From NCBI GenBank assembly GCA_013076295.1, contig RQOL01000834.1:111800-175799 (forward strand): a stretch of DNA of 64,000 bases. Reading direction: 5' to 3'. The notes beneath the pieces were generated by a model. That model did no database searches. It was given only the letters and a program-made list of their open reading frames with translations, and had not been told where the DNA came from. This stretch comes from Sanderia malayensis (taxonomy: Eukaryota > Cnidaria > Scyphozoa > Semaeostomeae > Pelagiidae). Shown here one piece after another: positions 11,823 through 22,945 of the stretch. Position 1 is the first letter of the stretch, and the number at the start of each line of letters is the position of its first letter. Position numbers and translations under genes: made by a program.

Positions 11823-12268
11823 AGCAAGATTTGCTGCATCAAATACTTCAAATTCTGACGATGGCGATTCTTCTACAAGCAAATAAATTCTTCAATTTAA
11901 GGCTTCACGTAGTTCTTTGGCCAAAGCCTTGCGATCCTCCTTGACATCTTTATCTTCACGCAAATGCCATGCATACCGAGCTTTTTCAGCTGCATCATTT
12001 CCAATATCTTTTGCAATCAACCAGCCATCCAATGATTTAACTCTTTTGAATTCACCACCAGGTTTCAAAGAGTCCTCAACTTTTTTCAGTCTGGGAAAGA
12101 CCAGAGGGTTTCCATTCTCAGCTTTTACCAATTTCTCTTCGACTTTGGGCCACCAAATTTTAAGCATCCGGATTGGAGTGTCATGTAACTGGGCTCTCAG
12201 CATCAGGTCAATAATAGGATCCATGATGTCCAGGAAGGATAACAGATCTGCCACAAAATCACTGCCGG

Positions 12269-13853
12269 TGTAATATGCGTCTCAGTCTGCCCATGCCAAA
12301 GAGTCCTAGGACAATTTAGCATAGGAAAAATTAGCCATGTAAAAGTGTCCTCCTATTGTTTTAAGGGGGTGGACAGTTTCGCATGGAATTTATAGCCATG
12401 CAAAAGAGTCCTAGGACACTTTAGCATAGAAGAAATTAGGGATGCAAAAGTGTCCTCCTATTCTTCTATAGGGTGGCAGTTTTGCATGGGGTTTATAACC
12501 ATGCAAGAGAGTCCTAGAACAGTTTAGCATAGGAAAAATTTGCCATGTAAAAGTGTCCTCCTATTGTTTCAAGGGGATGGACAGTTTCGCATGGAATTTA
12601 TAATCATGCAAAAGAGTCCTGGGACACTTTAGCATAGAAGAAATTAGGGATGCAAAAGTGTCCTCCTATTGTTTTATAGGGTGGACAGTTTTGCATGGGG
12701 TTTATAACCATGCAAGAGAGTCCTAGGACAGTTTAGCACAGGAAAAATTAGCCATGTAAAAGTGTCCTCCTATTGTTTTAAGGGGGTGGACAGTTTCGCA
12801 TGGAATTTATAGCCATGCAAAAGAGTCCTAGGACACTTTAGCATAGGAAAAATTAGCCATGCAATGGTGTCCTCCCATTGTTTTACAGGGTGGACAGTTT
12901 CGCATGGAATTTATGGCCATGCAAAAGAGTCATAGGATAGTTTAGCATAGTTTATCCTTTTTTATCATTAGCATGATAAAAAAGAAAGGCCGCATTTAGG
13001 TGTGAACATATAGACAAAAAATGATAATCTTTCAATTGCAAATTTGAATGACATGCAGATGTCAAACCCATTCGACTTCCTTCGTGAAGGAAATTGACAT
13101 CCTAAAGCAAGTTTCACGTAATATACAATAATAACAAACGATAGACACTTGTTCTCATTCATTAAGAAAATTTTTTGTTTAATATGACATAAAAACTATT
13201 GCAATACGCACACAGTATCACTAAGAAATGTATATTTAGAGACTGTGTGCTGTTGGTGAAGTTTCTTGCAGGGTTACGAATTAAAAAACGTCTTTTATAC
13301 ATATTCTAAGAAAAGAATGCAATGGAAAATAGAGAACTGAAAACGTTCACCTCCTTTGCACAAAATTATGAACAAAGTTAAGAAGGCGAGGCAAAGAATG
13401 ACTTTGCCTTCAATATATTTCTGCTACGCCTTTCGTTCTTATTCATTTATTCTTTGAATTGCCGCTTAATTTTTAGTTTGAATTGTACTAGTTTTAAGGA
13501 AACTGAATTTAGCTGGAGTCCCATCATTAAACCTCATAAAAATAACAACAATGATGGTAATACATTAAAATGGGACTGCAAATCATAAGGCATAACAAAA
13601 TCCTGAATTGTTTTGCTTTATATAGTTCACATAAATCTGTCTGCATTGCTTTGCCTTACTTTTATGTTTCCATACTTGTTTTTTTTTGCATACACCCACA
13701 GTGAAATGCGTGTCACGTGTGTGTAATGTATGTCATTAAACCGTGTCGGCATTTCATGTACACATGATGAATCTGGTATGTTACTGAAATGCGTACCGTT
13801 TGAGTAACATGAAGGAGGACACTTTCACATGGGGGACACTTTCGCATATTACA
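12269..13853. mobile_element. 1.6 kb non-autonomous TIR DNA transposon with CCGG target duplication
   Basis: The ends are TGTAATATGCG and CGCATATTACA, an 11-bp perfect inverted repeat, each flanked by CCGG (12265-12268 and 13854-13857). Removing the element and one CCGG rejoins the ZNF862-like reading frame exactly, which validates both ends. Because CCGG lies in a GCCGGC palindrome, a shorter duplication is also possible. The left half is a 105-bp tandem array. The right half has no coding frame of note. The right end repeats the array words GTGTCC and AGGACACTTT, so the array seems grown from subterminal sequence. The superfamily is not identified. Confidence 0.8.
12301..12960. repeat. 105-bp tandem array with 209-bp alternation
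   Basis: The word GAGTCCTAGGAC or a variant recurs at 12301, 12406, 12509, 12614, 12718, 12823 and about 12927. Two unit types alternate (GCATGGAATTTATAGCC versus GCATGGGGTTTATAACC), giving a dimeric higher-order period of about 209 bp. Confidence 0.9.
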
Positions 13854-14498
13854 CCGGCAATTATGTACTGCCATTCTTCTTCTTCATCCCTTCGTGGTTG
13901 CAACAATTTCAATGCTTTCCAATATGACTGGTAGCTCTGTTCAATTTTGAGCCACTGCTCGTATGATGAGCTCATGAAGCGCTGGGTGGCAAACGACACA
14001 GGTCTTCTTTCAGCACTGTCAACCATCTGTAAAAAAGCAAAACCTTTTCCATTTGATAACAAGTGGTTAAATATATTACAACTCTTGACAAATCTTCGGA
14101 AATGTTCACCACCAGGAGAATCGGCATCTCTTACTTCAGTAACTGCAATGTTCAAGACATGAGCTGTATCCCACGTTATGGGAAGAGCAATCTTCTTGTT
14201 TACATGCTCTGGGATCTCCAACTGCTGAAAAAGTGTACTTCTAAATCCAGAAGCCTTGTACGGGCCATCAGCAGCCACACCACAAAGTCTTTCCAAAACT
14301 TGGGGAGAAAATTGATCAGAAATTGTTCCCAAAAGCTGAAGTGCCAAAGGATCGTATGATGCTTTAGTGAAATCAGTGTAAATAGCAGGAGCTGCAACGG
14401 GTATAGGGGAAGGTATACCATGTTTGTCCCCGGCAACAACCAGTACTGCTTGGTTTGTTGTTCTGGAGGGTGTATAGACAGGGCATACACAACAACAA

Positions 14499-14767
14499 TC
14501 TAACAAATTGGGTAACTTCTTGTTTTAAAGTTGATTTTGGTACTTTAAGGCTTGGAGAACAAAATTAGCCCATGGGCCTTTCCAAATTTGTGGTATTTTG
14601 GGCGTGGCTGATGACGTCATCAAATAATTTTTTTTGCGCCACTACAGTCTAGCAAATTGAATAACTTCTTGTTTTAATGTTGACTTTGGCACTTTAAAAT
14701 ACGGGGAACAAAATTAGCTTATGTGTTTTTGAAAATTTTGTATTTTGGGCGTGGCTGATGACGTCAT
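14499..14767. repeat. Two diverged direct copies of about 120 bp
   Basis: 14499-14620 and 14648-14767 are similar (TAACTTCTTGTTTTAA, then GGGCGTGGCTGATGACGTCA at the end) with an offset of about 148 bp. They lie directly upstream of the ZNF862-like piece 1 and probably replace its 5' exons. No gene is seen between 14768 and 15165. Confidence 0.8.
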
Positions 14768-15165
14768 AAGTGTTTAATTTTTTAATGTTTAAAATAAGTT
14801 TTCCACTTGCATGCAATTTTGTGTATGATAGTGCATACAATTTTAAGGAAATTATGAATCAGAAGAACATTTTTAGTATACTAGCAGTCTGCAGTATGCA
14901 GATGAAGTCACCGGAATTTTTACGACAGCAACAATATCAACAGAAATATAAATAACCGTTCAGTCAAAACAAATAATACAATTATGGCAAATAATCGCTG
15001 TCCGAGCTACCCTGGTCACCAGATGACGAAAAATTGCTTTCCCATTGTGAAGATCTTGATTCACTCTTTGCTCCCTTACTTTCAAATCATTGTGGGCAAT
15101 TTCGGGAAGCTCGCAATCTGTGTCGTAATGCGCACTGTCAATAGCAGGACTTTTTTTACTCTTTG

Positions 15166-15929
15166 TTACTTTAACTTTTTTGTTGGTGGCAGCTCTGTTC
15201 TATCGGTGCTATCACTTTCATCATTTGCATTGTCCGAAGCTTGTTTCTTTTTTCTTGTTCTTTTCTGTCTTCTCAAGGATGGAGGAAGCTGATTGCCTTC
15301 ATACCGCAATGGCCTAATATGAGTATTATTATCTTCACTGCGCACCCATCCATATTCTGTCAGTGGAAGCTCCAACACTATCGGTTTCAGGCACTGTTTC
15401 CAACTATAAGCTTGCAAGTGCGCTTGTAAAATTGCTAGTTTGACTGATGCTGGATCAGGTGGCAAACTGACTGAAGATTTTTGCTTCATTCCTTTGTATA
15501 AACGCACTCTTGTATCCACGTCACGTAGCTTTCGTTAACTTTTCCTGCGTACATGACTGTTTGGATAAATTTTTTGGTGTCTTCTAACATCTCTTCTGAA
15601 AGTGTAGCTTTTTCACCAATTCCTTTGATTACTTCAATGACTTCTGGATTTTTGATAATTTGTTTCAATACCCTGACTTTCTTCACATTGAACATGTATG
15701 AAGTTCAGTCGCATCCAGTGATGGCGTGTAATTGTGGCAGTATCTCACATATTTTATCTCCAATGTGGTGACGAGCCTTTGCAATATTGATAAATTTTTC
15801 ATGATCATTTTTCATGAACCATTGATGTTTTGGGTTTGTTTTCAAGTGACGATAAAGGAGAAGAATGAGTACATTGGTGTACAATGGTAAGGTATTGTCG
15901 TCCAACTGTGGACTGCAATACCTTACCAT
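15166..15929 (-). pseudogene. XPG/FEN-like nuclease C-terminal fragment from a transposon family
   Basis: The minus strand reads YCSPQLDDNTL, then LPQLHAITGCD followed by a TGA and TSYMFNVKKVRVLKQI. The GCD-TS motif with a following short helix-hairpin-helix-like stretch resembles the core of XPG/FEN1-type nucleases. Next come KKFIQTVMYAGKVNESYV and, in a shifted frame, TRVRLYKGMKQKSSVSLPPD and WKQCLKPIVLELP, ending with a basic, S/D-rich tail (KRTRKKKQ). The frame changes at a 5-bp tandem duplication (ACGTGACGTG, near 15518-15527). I recall this protein as highly repeated in coral genomes and related to Academ-type XPG proteins; that link is inference. With one nonsense codon and one frameshift it is inactive. 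Confidence 0.55.
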
Positions 15930-16029
15930 TTCAGAGCTTTTAACGTCTATGGGCGGATGGCCCTTGCCGACGACCTGTCAGTTTTGCGGCCATTTGCCGT
16001 CATTATGAGAGCCGCCATGTTATTACATA
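15892..16029. repeat. Composite repeat block A, copy 1 (copy 2 at 38133-38271)
   Basis: Nearly identical 130-140 bp blocks start at GTCCAACTGTGGACTGCAAT and end at TTACATA. In copy 1, block B follows immediately; in copy 2 a Helitron-like element separates the two. On the minus strand the block begins with an ATGGCGGC start-like context and includes YCSPQLD, so it looks like the 5' part of the XPG-like gene. Confidence 0.85.
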
Positions 16030-16272
16030 CTTTCTCTGAAGAAAAAGCATGGTGTACGAGAACAGAGGGTTATAACTCCATACCAAAATGAATTGATATT
16101 CTTAGTTTCGCTAAATGACCACATATGGGCAACAAAGTATCTGCTCTTCTCTTCGTTGTCACAAATTCATGAAAAGTTCTGTTATACGGATCAAAAGATC
16201 TATGCTGCAATTTTCACCAGGCACTGTCATCCATCATATTTAAAAGAAAACGCTATTCAGAAGATAATTTCC

Positions 16273-16743
16273 TTGAACTTCCAAATTGCTTTTAAAATCG
16301 GAAACATGGCGAAACGTAGTAAATACTAAAGCTTTTCGTCTGACACTCATCAGAGTAGTAGGTCAGAAAGAGAACGAAAATGAAAACCTAACGAACAATT
16401 ATACCCAGAAGAGGATCAAAATTGGCCAATCATTGGCCATTGGCGAACAATAGATTATTGAAACAGTCCCAGTGGGAAAACGAACTCTCTCTGTCTACAC
16501 AATATGGGATCCATGGTTTTGATGTAGACATATTCTAAAATTCCTAAGTGAAATTTTGTGAAAATGAAACCTAGCTCTGCCGATAATGCGAAAACAGTCC
16601 TCACTGTAGTTTTGAGCACATTCTGGGTTGTCGAGTAAATGTTGGCCTATAGCGGAGTCGTGTTTTAGAGTTTTAGATGTTTTGGAGGCGCGAGATGGTT
16701 GTTCTCGTTGCGGAACCATGTTTCCGATTTTAAAAGCAATTTT
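16273..16743 (-). mobile_element. Penelope-like retroelement fragment with 13-bp target duplication
   Basis: The insertion is flanked by GAAGATAATTTCC (16260-16272 and 16744-16756). The uninterrupted site is present at about 40964-40977. Near its ends are 27-bp inverted repeats (16283-16309 and 16716-16742). On the minus strand 16719-16495 encodes TLKHDSAIGQHLLDNPECA and CFRIIGRARFHFH, which resemble the GIY-YIG endonuclease end of Penelope-like elements, known for inverted or truncated terminal copies. No reverse transcriptase is present, so it is a 5'-truncated or rearranged copy. Confidence 0.65.
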
Positions 16744-17801
16744 GAAGATAATTTCCCTTTGAAGGGATAAAATGGAGAAATTGATTGAAAATTCAAATGC
16801 ACACTGCCAGTGGCTACTTGATTCATGATTAAAACATCGTTATAAGCTACACATATTTGTGGAACGCCTGTGTACCCTTGCTCATCGTCAGACTAGGATA
16901 CAGAGCAGGCTGATAAAATTCCCATGGTCAACAATTGTCAGCAATGTTGATGAATGGTGACAATATCATTCGTTGCTACTGAAGCCAAGACATTGCAGAA
17001 CAGGACATCAGTGAGGCTCAAAATGGAATGCTTTCTTCAAAGAATAGTTTTAATGACAAAACTTAAAAGCATGTTTATATCCCTAGAAGATTGCTATTTT
17101 TGTAAGAACAGGAATGGTGTCCGCCGCTCGAGGCTAAGTTGTTCACAATGTTACTTTACTGTAAAATTGCCCATTGCAAGGGATAGCCAACACATGATGA
17201 TTGAGAATAAAAAAGCATTGACGATTAAGCTTTAAATGATGCACATTAAGGCGGTAAACATGCTGGACACACGTGATGAAACTGCAAAGGGGACAGTATG
17301 GCTCTATACCCACAAGGCGTTGTCTGGGGAGTGCATTGGAAAGCACACGCAAGGATAACACTGTCAATTGACATAGAAGCCAAGTAAAAAGCCGCAGAAC
17401 GGTTTAGCTTGCAAAAAAGCAAGTGTTGTTGTCGTTCGAAAGCAAATACAATTGTCTCTGTCAATTAAGAAAGGCACAGATTTTTGATGAATAGTGACAG
17501 ACAATCAGCTGTGATGGCATTTGGCAGGGTTGGTCAATCCCCGGGTGTAAAAATATTCGAGACAGAGGGCATTCAAAATGACTCGTCTATCTGACCATCG
17601 CTTTTGGTCGCAGCGTGGGTACGGTTGCACAAGCAGACAACACAGCGTTCAGTACACTCGATCCTCGCAGGACAAATGCAAAATGCAATTGTAATGCAAG
17701 CCTAAAATATAATGATTGCACACTTCAAAGTCAACAAGGTGTTTTGTGTACGAGTGCAAAGTCCTAGCGGACTAAAGAAAAAAATGTGGGACTCAGCCTT
17801 G

Positions 17802-17840
17802 TTGTGTATGGAGGGGTACAAGGTACCCCTCCATACACAA
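17802..17840. repeat. 18-bp perfect palindrome, conserved in both block B copies
   Basis: TTGTGTATGGAGGGGTAC, loop AAG, then its exact complement. The same structure is at 41773-41811 with one mismatch. Confidence 0.9.
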
Positions 17841-18071
17841 TGACGTATGTCTGAGGACTGATAAAATAACCAAAGTTTGCTGTAAAATCAATATCGAAGG
17901 AAAAAACAATGAGAAACAAGCTAACCAAGTGGACTCTCTTTTCTCCTTTCTATTGTCTTATGCGCAATCCTTCCAAGCCAAATAGTTCCATGGCTCATCT
18001 GATCTTTCTTCAGTACAGTGAACCAACGTTAATACCAGTGTAACAAACACAACAACAAACGTGGATAGCAA

Positions 18072-18108
18072 AGAAATCAATCCTTGTTCTTTGCAAGGAT
18101 TGATTTCT
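18072..18108. repeat. 15-bp stem hairpin
   Basis: AGAAATCAATCCTTG, 7-base loop, then its exact complement. The second block B copy keeps only the left arm. Confidence 0.85.
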
Positions 18109-18159
18109 CACCCATCAGAAATCAATCACCCATTAACTGTTCTTAAATTAAATTTAGGA

Positions 18160-19338
18160 ACTTTTGAAAACTGGTAAATAAATGTGTATTTTACTTAGCT
18201 TCAGCTGCAAAAACGTGGATTCAGGAGCAACTTGTGTGAATAAATGTTAATATAAATATACTGAGAATTACTGAAAACAACTAAATGAATGTGTATTTTA
18301 CTTAGTTTTGGCTCTAATAATGTGAATTCATGTGTAGTCTGTGTGAATAAATGTTAATATTACTGAATACAAGTAAATGAATGTGTATTTTACTTAGTTT
18401 CGGCAGTAATATTGTCGATTCATGTTTAACTTGTGTGAATGAATGCTAATATCACGAAAAACAAGTAAATTAATCTGTATTTTTCTTAGTTTTTGCTGTA
18501 GTAACGTGGATTCATGTGTAATATGTGTAAATGAATGTTAATATCATTGATAACTAGTAAATGAATGTGTATTTTACTGAGTTTCAGCTGCAAAAACGTG
18601 GATTCATGTGCAACTTGTCTGAATGAATGTTAATATAAATAAAAACAACTAAATTAATGTGTATTTTAATTAGTTTTAGCTGTAATACCATGGATTTATG
18701 TGTAATTTGGGCGATTGAATGTTGATATTACTGAAAACAAGCAAACAAATGTGTATTTTACGTAGTTTCAGGTGTAATAACATGGATTCATGTGTAATTT
18801 GTGTGAATGAATGTTAATATTACTGAAAACTAGTAAATGCATTTGTATTCTACTTAGTTTCAGCTGTAATTTACGTTGATTCATGTTTAATTTGTTTGAA
18901 GGATTGTTATAATCACTGAAAACAAGTAAATGAATGTGTATTTTACTTAGTTTCAAGTGTAATAACATGGTTTCATGTGTAATTTATGTAAATGAATGTT
19001 AATATCACTGAAAACGAATAAATGAATGTGTATTTTACTTAGTTTCAGCTGTATTAACATAAATTCACGTGTAATTTGTGTGATTGAATGGTAATATTAA
19101 TGAAAACAAGTAAATGGTTGTGTATTTTGCTTAATTTCAGCTGTAGAAAACGTGGATTTATGTGTAATTTGTGTGATTAAATGTTAATATTACTGAAAAC
19201 AAGTAAATGAATGTGTATTTTACTTAGTTTCAGCTGTAATAACTTCGATTCATGTTTAACTTGTGTAAATTAATGTTCATATCACTGAAGACAAGTAAAT
19301 GGATGTGTAGTTTCCTTAGTTTCAGCTGAAATAGCGTG
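18160..19338 (+). repeat. 92-bp satellite array, part 1
   Basis: About 13 diverged units with the core ATGTGTATTTTACTTAGTTT, then TGTAATTTGTGTGAATGAAT and TTAATATCACTGAAAACAAG. The array is split by the gypsy element and resumes at 24493. Confidence 0.9.
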
Positions 19339-19342
19339 GCTT

Positions 19343-19688
19343 TTTAGTAACTTGCGAATGATAAAGTTACTAAGCCGAATTGATTAATACGAATGCCAAC
19401 TTTAACTTGTCCGACTAGAAGAACAATATATATAAAACAAACAATTTCCCTGACTTTACTCTTGATTCGAATATTCTGAACACGATGAAATAAACTAACT
19501 AATGATCATTCTATTTCCAGGGTATTTATATTAAAGTTAAAGGTCATGATGACTAAGCAAAATAAGTTTAGATATTTCGAGAAGAAAAGATTACAACATG
19601 ATTACAAAGTTAAAAATAAAATGATGCAATTGATTACGTAATGGATTAAAATTAGATATGACGTACTGATAAAAATAGGCACGCTACA
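19343..19688 (-). repeat. 3' LTR of the gypsy element
   Basis: 346 bp, starting TTTAGTAACTTGCG and ending CGCTACA on the plus strand. It matches 24143-24488 with about three substitutions. Confidence 0.93.
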
Positions 19689-19703
19689 ATAGCTCCCCCC
19701 CTA
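19689..19703 (-). other. Polypurine tract
   Basis: On the minus strand TAGGGGGGGAGCTAT directly precedes the 3' LTR, the expected site for plus-strand priming. Confidence 0.75.
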
Positions 19704-19807
19704 GAATGCGACCGGAGAGAAGCGTTCGACATAAAAAACGTATAAATGAGAAAAGAGAAAAAAAATGTATAAGTCTGAATTTACGGGTTCAAATTAACAG
19801 TATCTAG

Positions 19808-22800
19808 TCATGTATCAAATCCATAACGCTGAGGGAAATGAACATGACGACCAGCGCGGGTGGCACATGGTACCATGGCGGGCGATGGAGATGGTGATGC
19901 GGGGGCTGGAGACGGTGATTGCGGAGGAACTGTTTCCGACGGAGGAAGAAACGGTGTTGAATTCGTTGTATCGGTGATGTCCACATCAACATGTGCCGGT
20001 TTCAAATGGTCCAGACTGATTGTCTGTGGCTTTGATTTAATTTCCAAAGTAAAATGTTTGTCGTTGCGGCGGAGAATTTTGAAGGGACCATCATACGGTT
20101 GTTGTAACGGTTTACGAACGGCGTCATGGCGGACAAACACATGTGTGCAGGTAGCCAGATCTTGAGGAAGATGTGCAGAAGTTGTTTGCGGGCGAAGAGA
20201 AACCGGACGGAGTTTTTCCATGGCGAACTGTAATCGTTGCGAATATACGGTAGGATCCAAACCCGTAATGGTAGTGGGCGTGAAGAACTGACCAGGTAGG
20301 CGAAGAGTTGTGCCATAAATTAGTTGAGCTGGAGTAGCATCAAGGTCAGGCTTGAATGTAGAGCAGATGCTGAGCAGAATCACTGGCAATATTTCCGACC
20401 ACATTGAAGGATCCGGCTGGGCTTTCACCGATGCTTTCAGTTGCCTATGGAAGCGTTCCACCATGCCATTTGCCGAAGGGTGATATGAAGTCGTGTGAAT
20501 GTGTTTGATGCCGAGTAGTGACGTAAGCTCGTTGAATAGTGACGATTCGAACTGGGAACCGCGATCCGTTGTAACTGTGGATGGAAGACCGAAATTGGAA
20601 ATCCATCGAGAAACGAATGCACAAGCCACAGTTTCAGCCGTGATGTCGGAAATCGGAACGGCTTCAGGCCAGCGAGTGAATCGGTCAACACAGGTGAATA
20701 AATAACGATAACCATGGGAAGGAGGCAGGGGTCCGACAATATCGATGTGCACGTGATCAAAACGAGCGTCTGGAGCTGCAAAGGTGCCGATTGGACTCAC
20801 TGTGTGACGTTGGATTTTTGATCGCTGACATTGAAGACAAGACCGTGTCCAGTTTCGGAGGTCTTTCTGAATACTGGGCCAAACGTATCATTGTGTGATT
20901 AGTCGTTGAGTAGCGCGGATTCCAGGGTGAGACAGGTTATGAAGTTTGTCGAAAATTAGGCGTCGAAAGGACGAAGGGACGTATGGGCGAGGTGTGGCTG
21001 TTGAGATGTCGCAGAGAATGGTGCCGGAAGATGAAGGTAGTGGAACTGCTTGAAGCTGCAGAGAGGACGTTTGCAATGATGGTAGATCTGGATCAGATTG
21101 CTGAGCTTGGGCGAGCAAGTTGAAATCGATGGTTGAGGTTTGAACCGAGTTAATGTCCATGCGAGAGAGTGCATCTGCGACGACATTTTCCTTGCCAGTA
21201 ATGTGACGTATGTCAGCCGTAAATTGAGAAATATAATCAAGATGCCGGGTTTCACGAGGAGAGTAACGATCAGGTGAGGTCGATAAGGCGTAGGTTAAAG
21301 GCTTGTGATCAGTCAGGATGTAAAATTCGCGACCTTCCGAGCAGTGCCGAAAGTGTTTGATGGTGAGATAGATGCCAAGTAACTCGCGACCAAAGGTACT
21401 GTACTTGACTTCTGCTGGTTGTAAGCGCTTGGAGAAAAATCCAAGTGGCTTCCAAGTATTGTCGATGCGTTGCTGTAGAACTCCACCGACGGCGACATTT
21501 GAAGCATCAACCATTAAACAATATGAAGACGCCGGAGAAGGATGAACAAGAAGCGTAGCATTGGTTAATGCAGACTTGATCTCACGAAATGCGGTGATGG
21601 CTTCTTCAGACAACTGCAAAGTCTCCTTTGTTTTCTTTGGTGATAGGATATCCGTCAGAGGGTGAATGATAGAGGCGCAATTCGGTATAAATCGCCGGTA
21701 AAAGTTGACAAGACCGAGAAATTCACGAAGTTGGCGAAGCGATGTGGGTGGAGGAAAGTCTTCAATAGCCTGGACTTTGGAACGCAGAGGAGAAATGCCA
21801 CGTGCCGAAATGTGATGTCCGAGGAAATCCAATGACGAGGCACCGAAAACACATTTAGCAGGGTTGAGAACAATGCCATATTGGGTGAGATGCGCAAAGA
21901 GGATGTCGATATGTTGAAGATGTTCGTCTTCTGAGGAGCTTGCGATGAGGAGATCGTCGATATACGCAAATACAAAGTCCAAGCCGCGAAATACTTGATG
22001 TATGAACCGTTGGAATGTCTGAGCAGCGTTACGTAATCCGAAAGGCATTCGGACAAACTCGAACAAACCAAATGGTGTTGTGATAGCGGTCTTGTGTATG
22101 TCGGCGGGATCTACGGGAATCTGATGGTAGGCTCTGACGAGATCGATCTTTGAGAAGATAGACTTGCCGTGAAGAGATGCGGAGAAATCCTGAATATGCG
22201 GGATGGGATAACGATCAGGAACAGTGGCTGTGTTTAGAGCACGATAATCACCACAAGGGCGCCAATCGCCTGGCGTTGACTTTGCGACCATATGTAGCGG
22301 CGAAGACCAATTGCTTTCGGATTGGCGAATAATGCCAAGTTGCAACATGTGGTCAAATTCAGCTTTAGCGATTTTGAGACAATCCGGTGCGAGGCGACGA
22401 GGGCGACAAAAAGCAGGTTGGCCATGAGTGTTGATATGGTGTGTTACGCTGTGTTTGATATCCGTATCTTTGTAGTTTGGACGTGTGAGGTCTGGAAATT
22501 TCTTGAGAAGCTCGCTGTATGGTGACGAGACCTCAGGTAGAGCGTAAACAGGGCGAGGTGACTCAACGCCAGCTTGAAGACCATTGATAATCAGGCTTGT
22601 GGTAGTGTCGATCAGTTGACGGCGTCCAACGTCTACTTTTAAACCAAAATAAGCAAGAAAATCAGCGCCAAGAATCGGAGTAGGAAGATCGGCAATAATA
22701 AAAATCCATCTGAATTGACGGCGAAGACCGATATCCAACGTGCAGGATTTTTCGCCGTAAGTCGTGATGGGTGTGTGGTTAACAGCTTGTAGAGTGACAG

Positions 22801-22945
22801 GAGAAGTGCGTAATTTATCAGAAGATGACGGCGGTAAAACACTAACATCGGCTCCAGTATCCACCAAAAAACGTGTACCAGTGTAGCGATCGGTGACGTA
22901 AAAGAGACGACTGGATGGAGATAAGCCAGGGGAACTTGTCGTCAT
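19808..22945 (-). pseudogene. pol: gypsy pol polyprotein, one nonsense codon
   Basis: The frame starts at an ATG overlapping the gag stop (TAATG). Visible in order: aspartic protease ([13 protein letters not shown], residues about 26-38), reverse transcriptase with [11 protein letters not shown], RNase H with [13 protein letters not shown] and [11 protein letters not shown], an HHCC-type integrase N-domain, then the integrase core with [20 protein letters not shown] and [14 protein letters not shown] as the D, D and E blocks. A GPY/F-like PYDGPFKI motif follows. There is no chromodomain; the tail is P/S-rich and ends near [15 protein letters not shown] at 20888-20890 interrupts the integrase N-domain; the frame continues beyond it to the stop at 19808. 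Apart from this the coding sequence looks complete, in keeping with young LTRs. Confidence 0.9.

Larger units (their letters stand above)
10095..14475 (-). pseudogene. ZNF862/KIAA1586-like transposon-type protein, split by two insertions
   Basis: One minus-strand gene is visible in three pieces. Piece 1 (about 14475-13854) has GVAADGPYKASGF, LPITWDTAHVLNIAVTEVRD, GGEHFRRFVKSCNIFNHLL and RFMSSSYEQWL. Piece 2 (about 12268-11804) continues in the same frame (DFVADLLSFLDIMDP, KIWWPKVEEKL, then EFEVFDAANLAQLHC). Piece 3 (about 10627-10095) carries LDLQFKMVF, KGGPEAIAESFYSSM and ends CCPFLADK. The order matches a protein family common in cnidarian genomes and annotated by similarity to human ZNF862/KIAA1586; that match is from memory. 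A TIR element (12269-13853) separates pieces 1 and 2 without disturbing the frame. A Helitron-like element separates pieces 2 and 3, where roughly 100 residues seem lost. An in-frame TGA lies at 11892-11894. The ATG at 10628 is created by the insertion junction and is not a start. Confidence 0.65.
16030..18158 (+). other. Composite repeat block B, copy 1 (copy 2 at 40736-42180)
   Basis: This block matches 40736-42180 over most of its length, apart from the Penelope-like insertion (16273-16743) and about 200 bp near 16900-17110 missing from copy 2. Both copies share a plus-strand frame beginning SLKKKHGVRE and reading FLVSLND, IWATK and PSYLKENAIQKII. In both, a TGA follows RQWLLDS (copy 1: HCQWLLDS). 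I do not recognise the protein; it looks like the relic of an ORF carried by the composite repeat. Confidence 0.6.
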
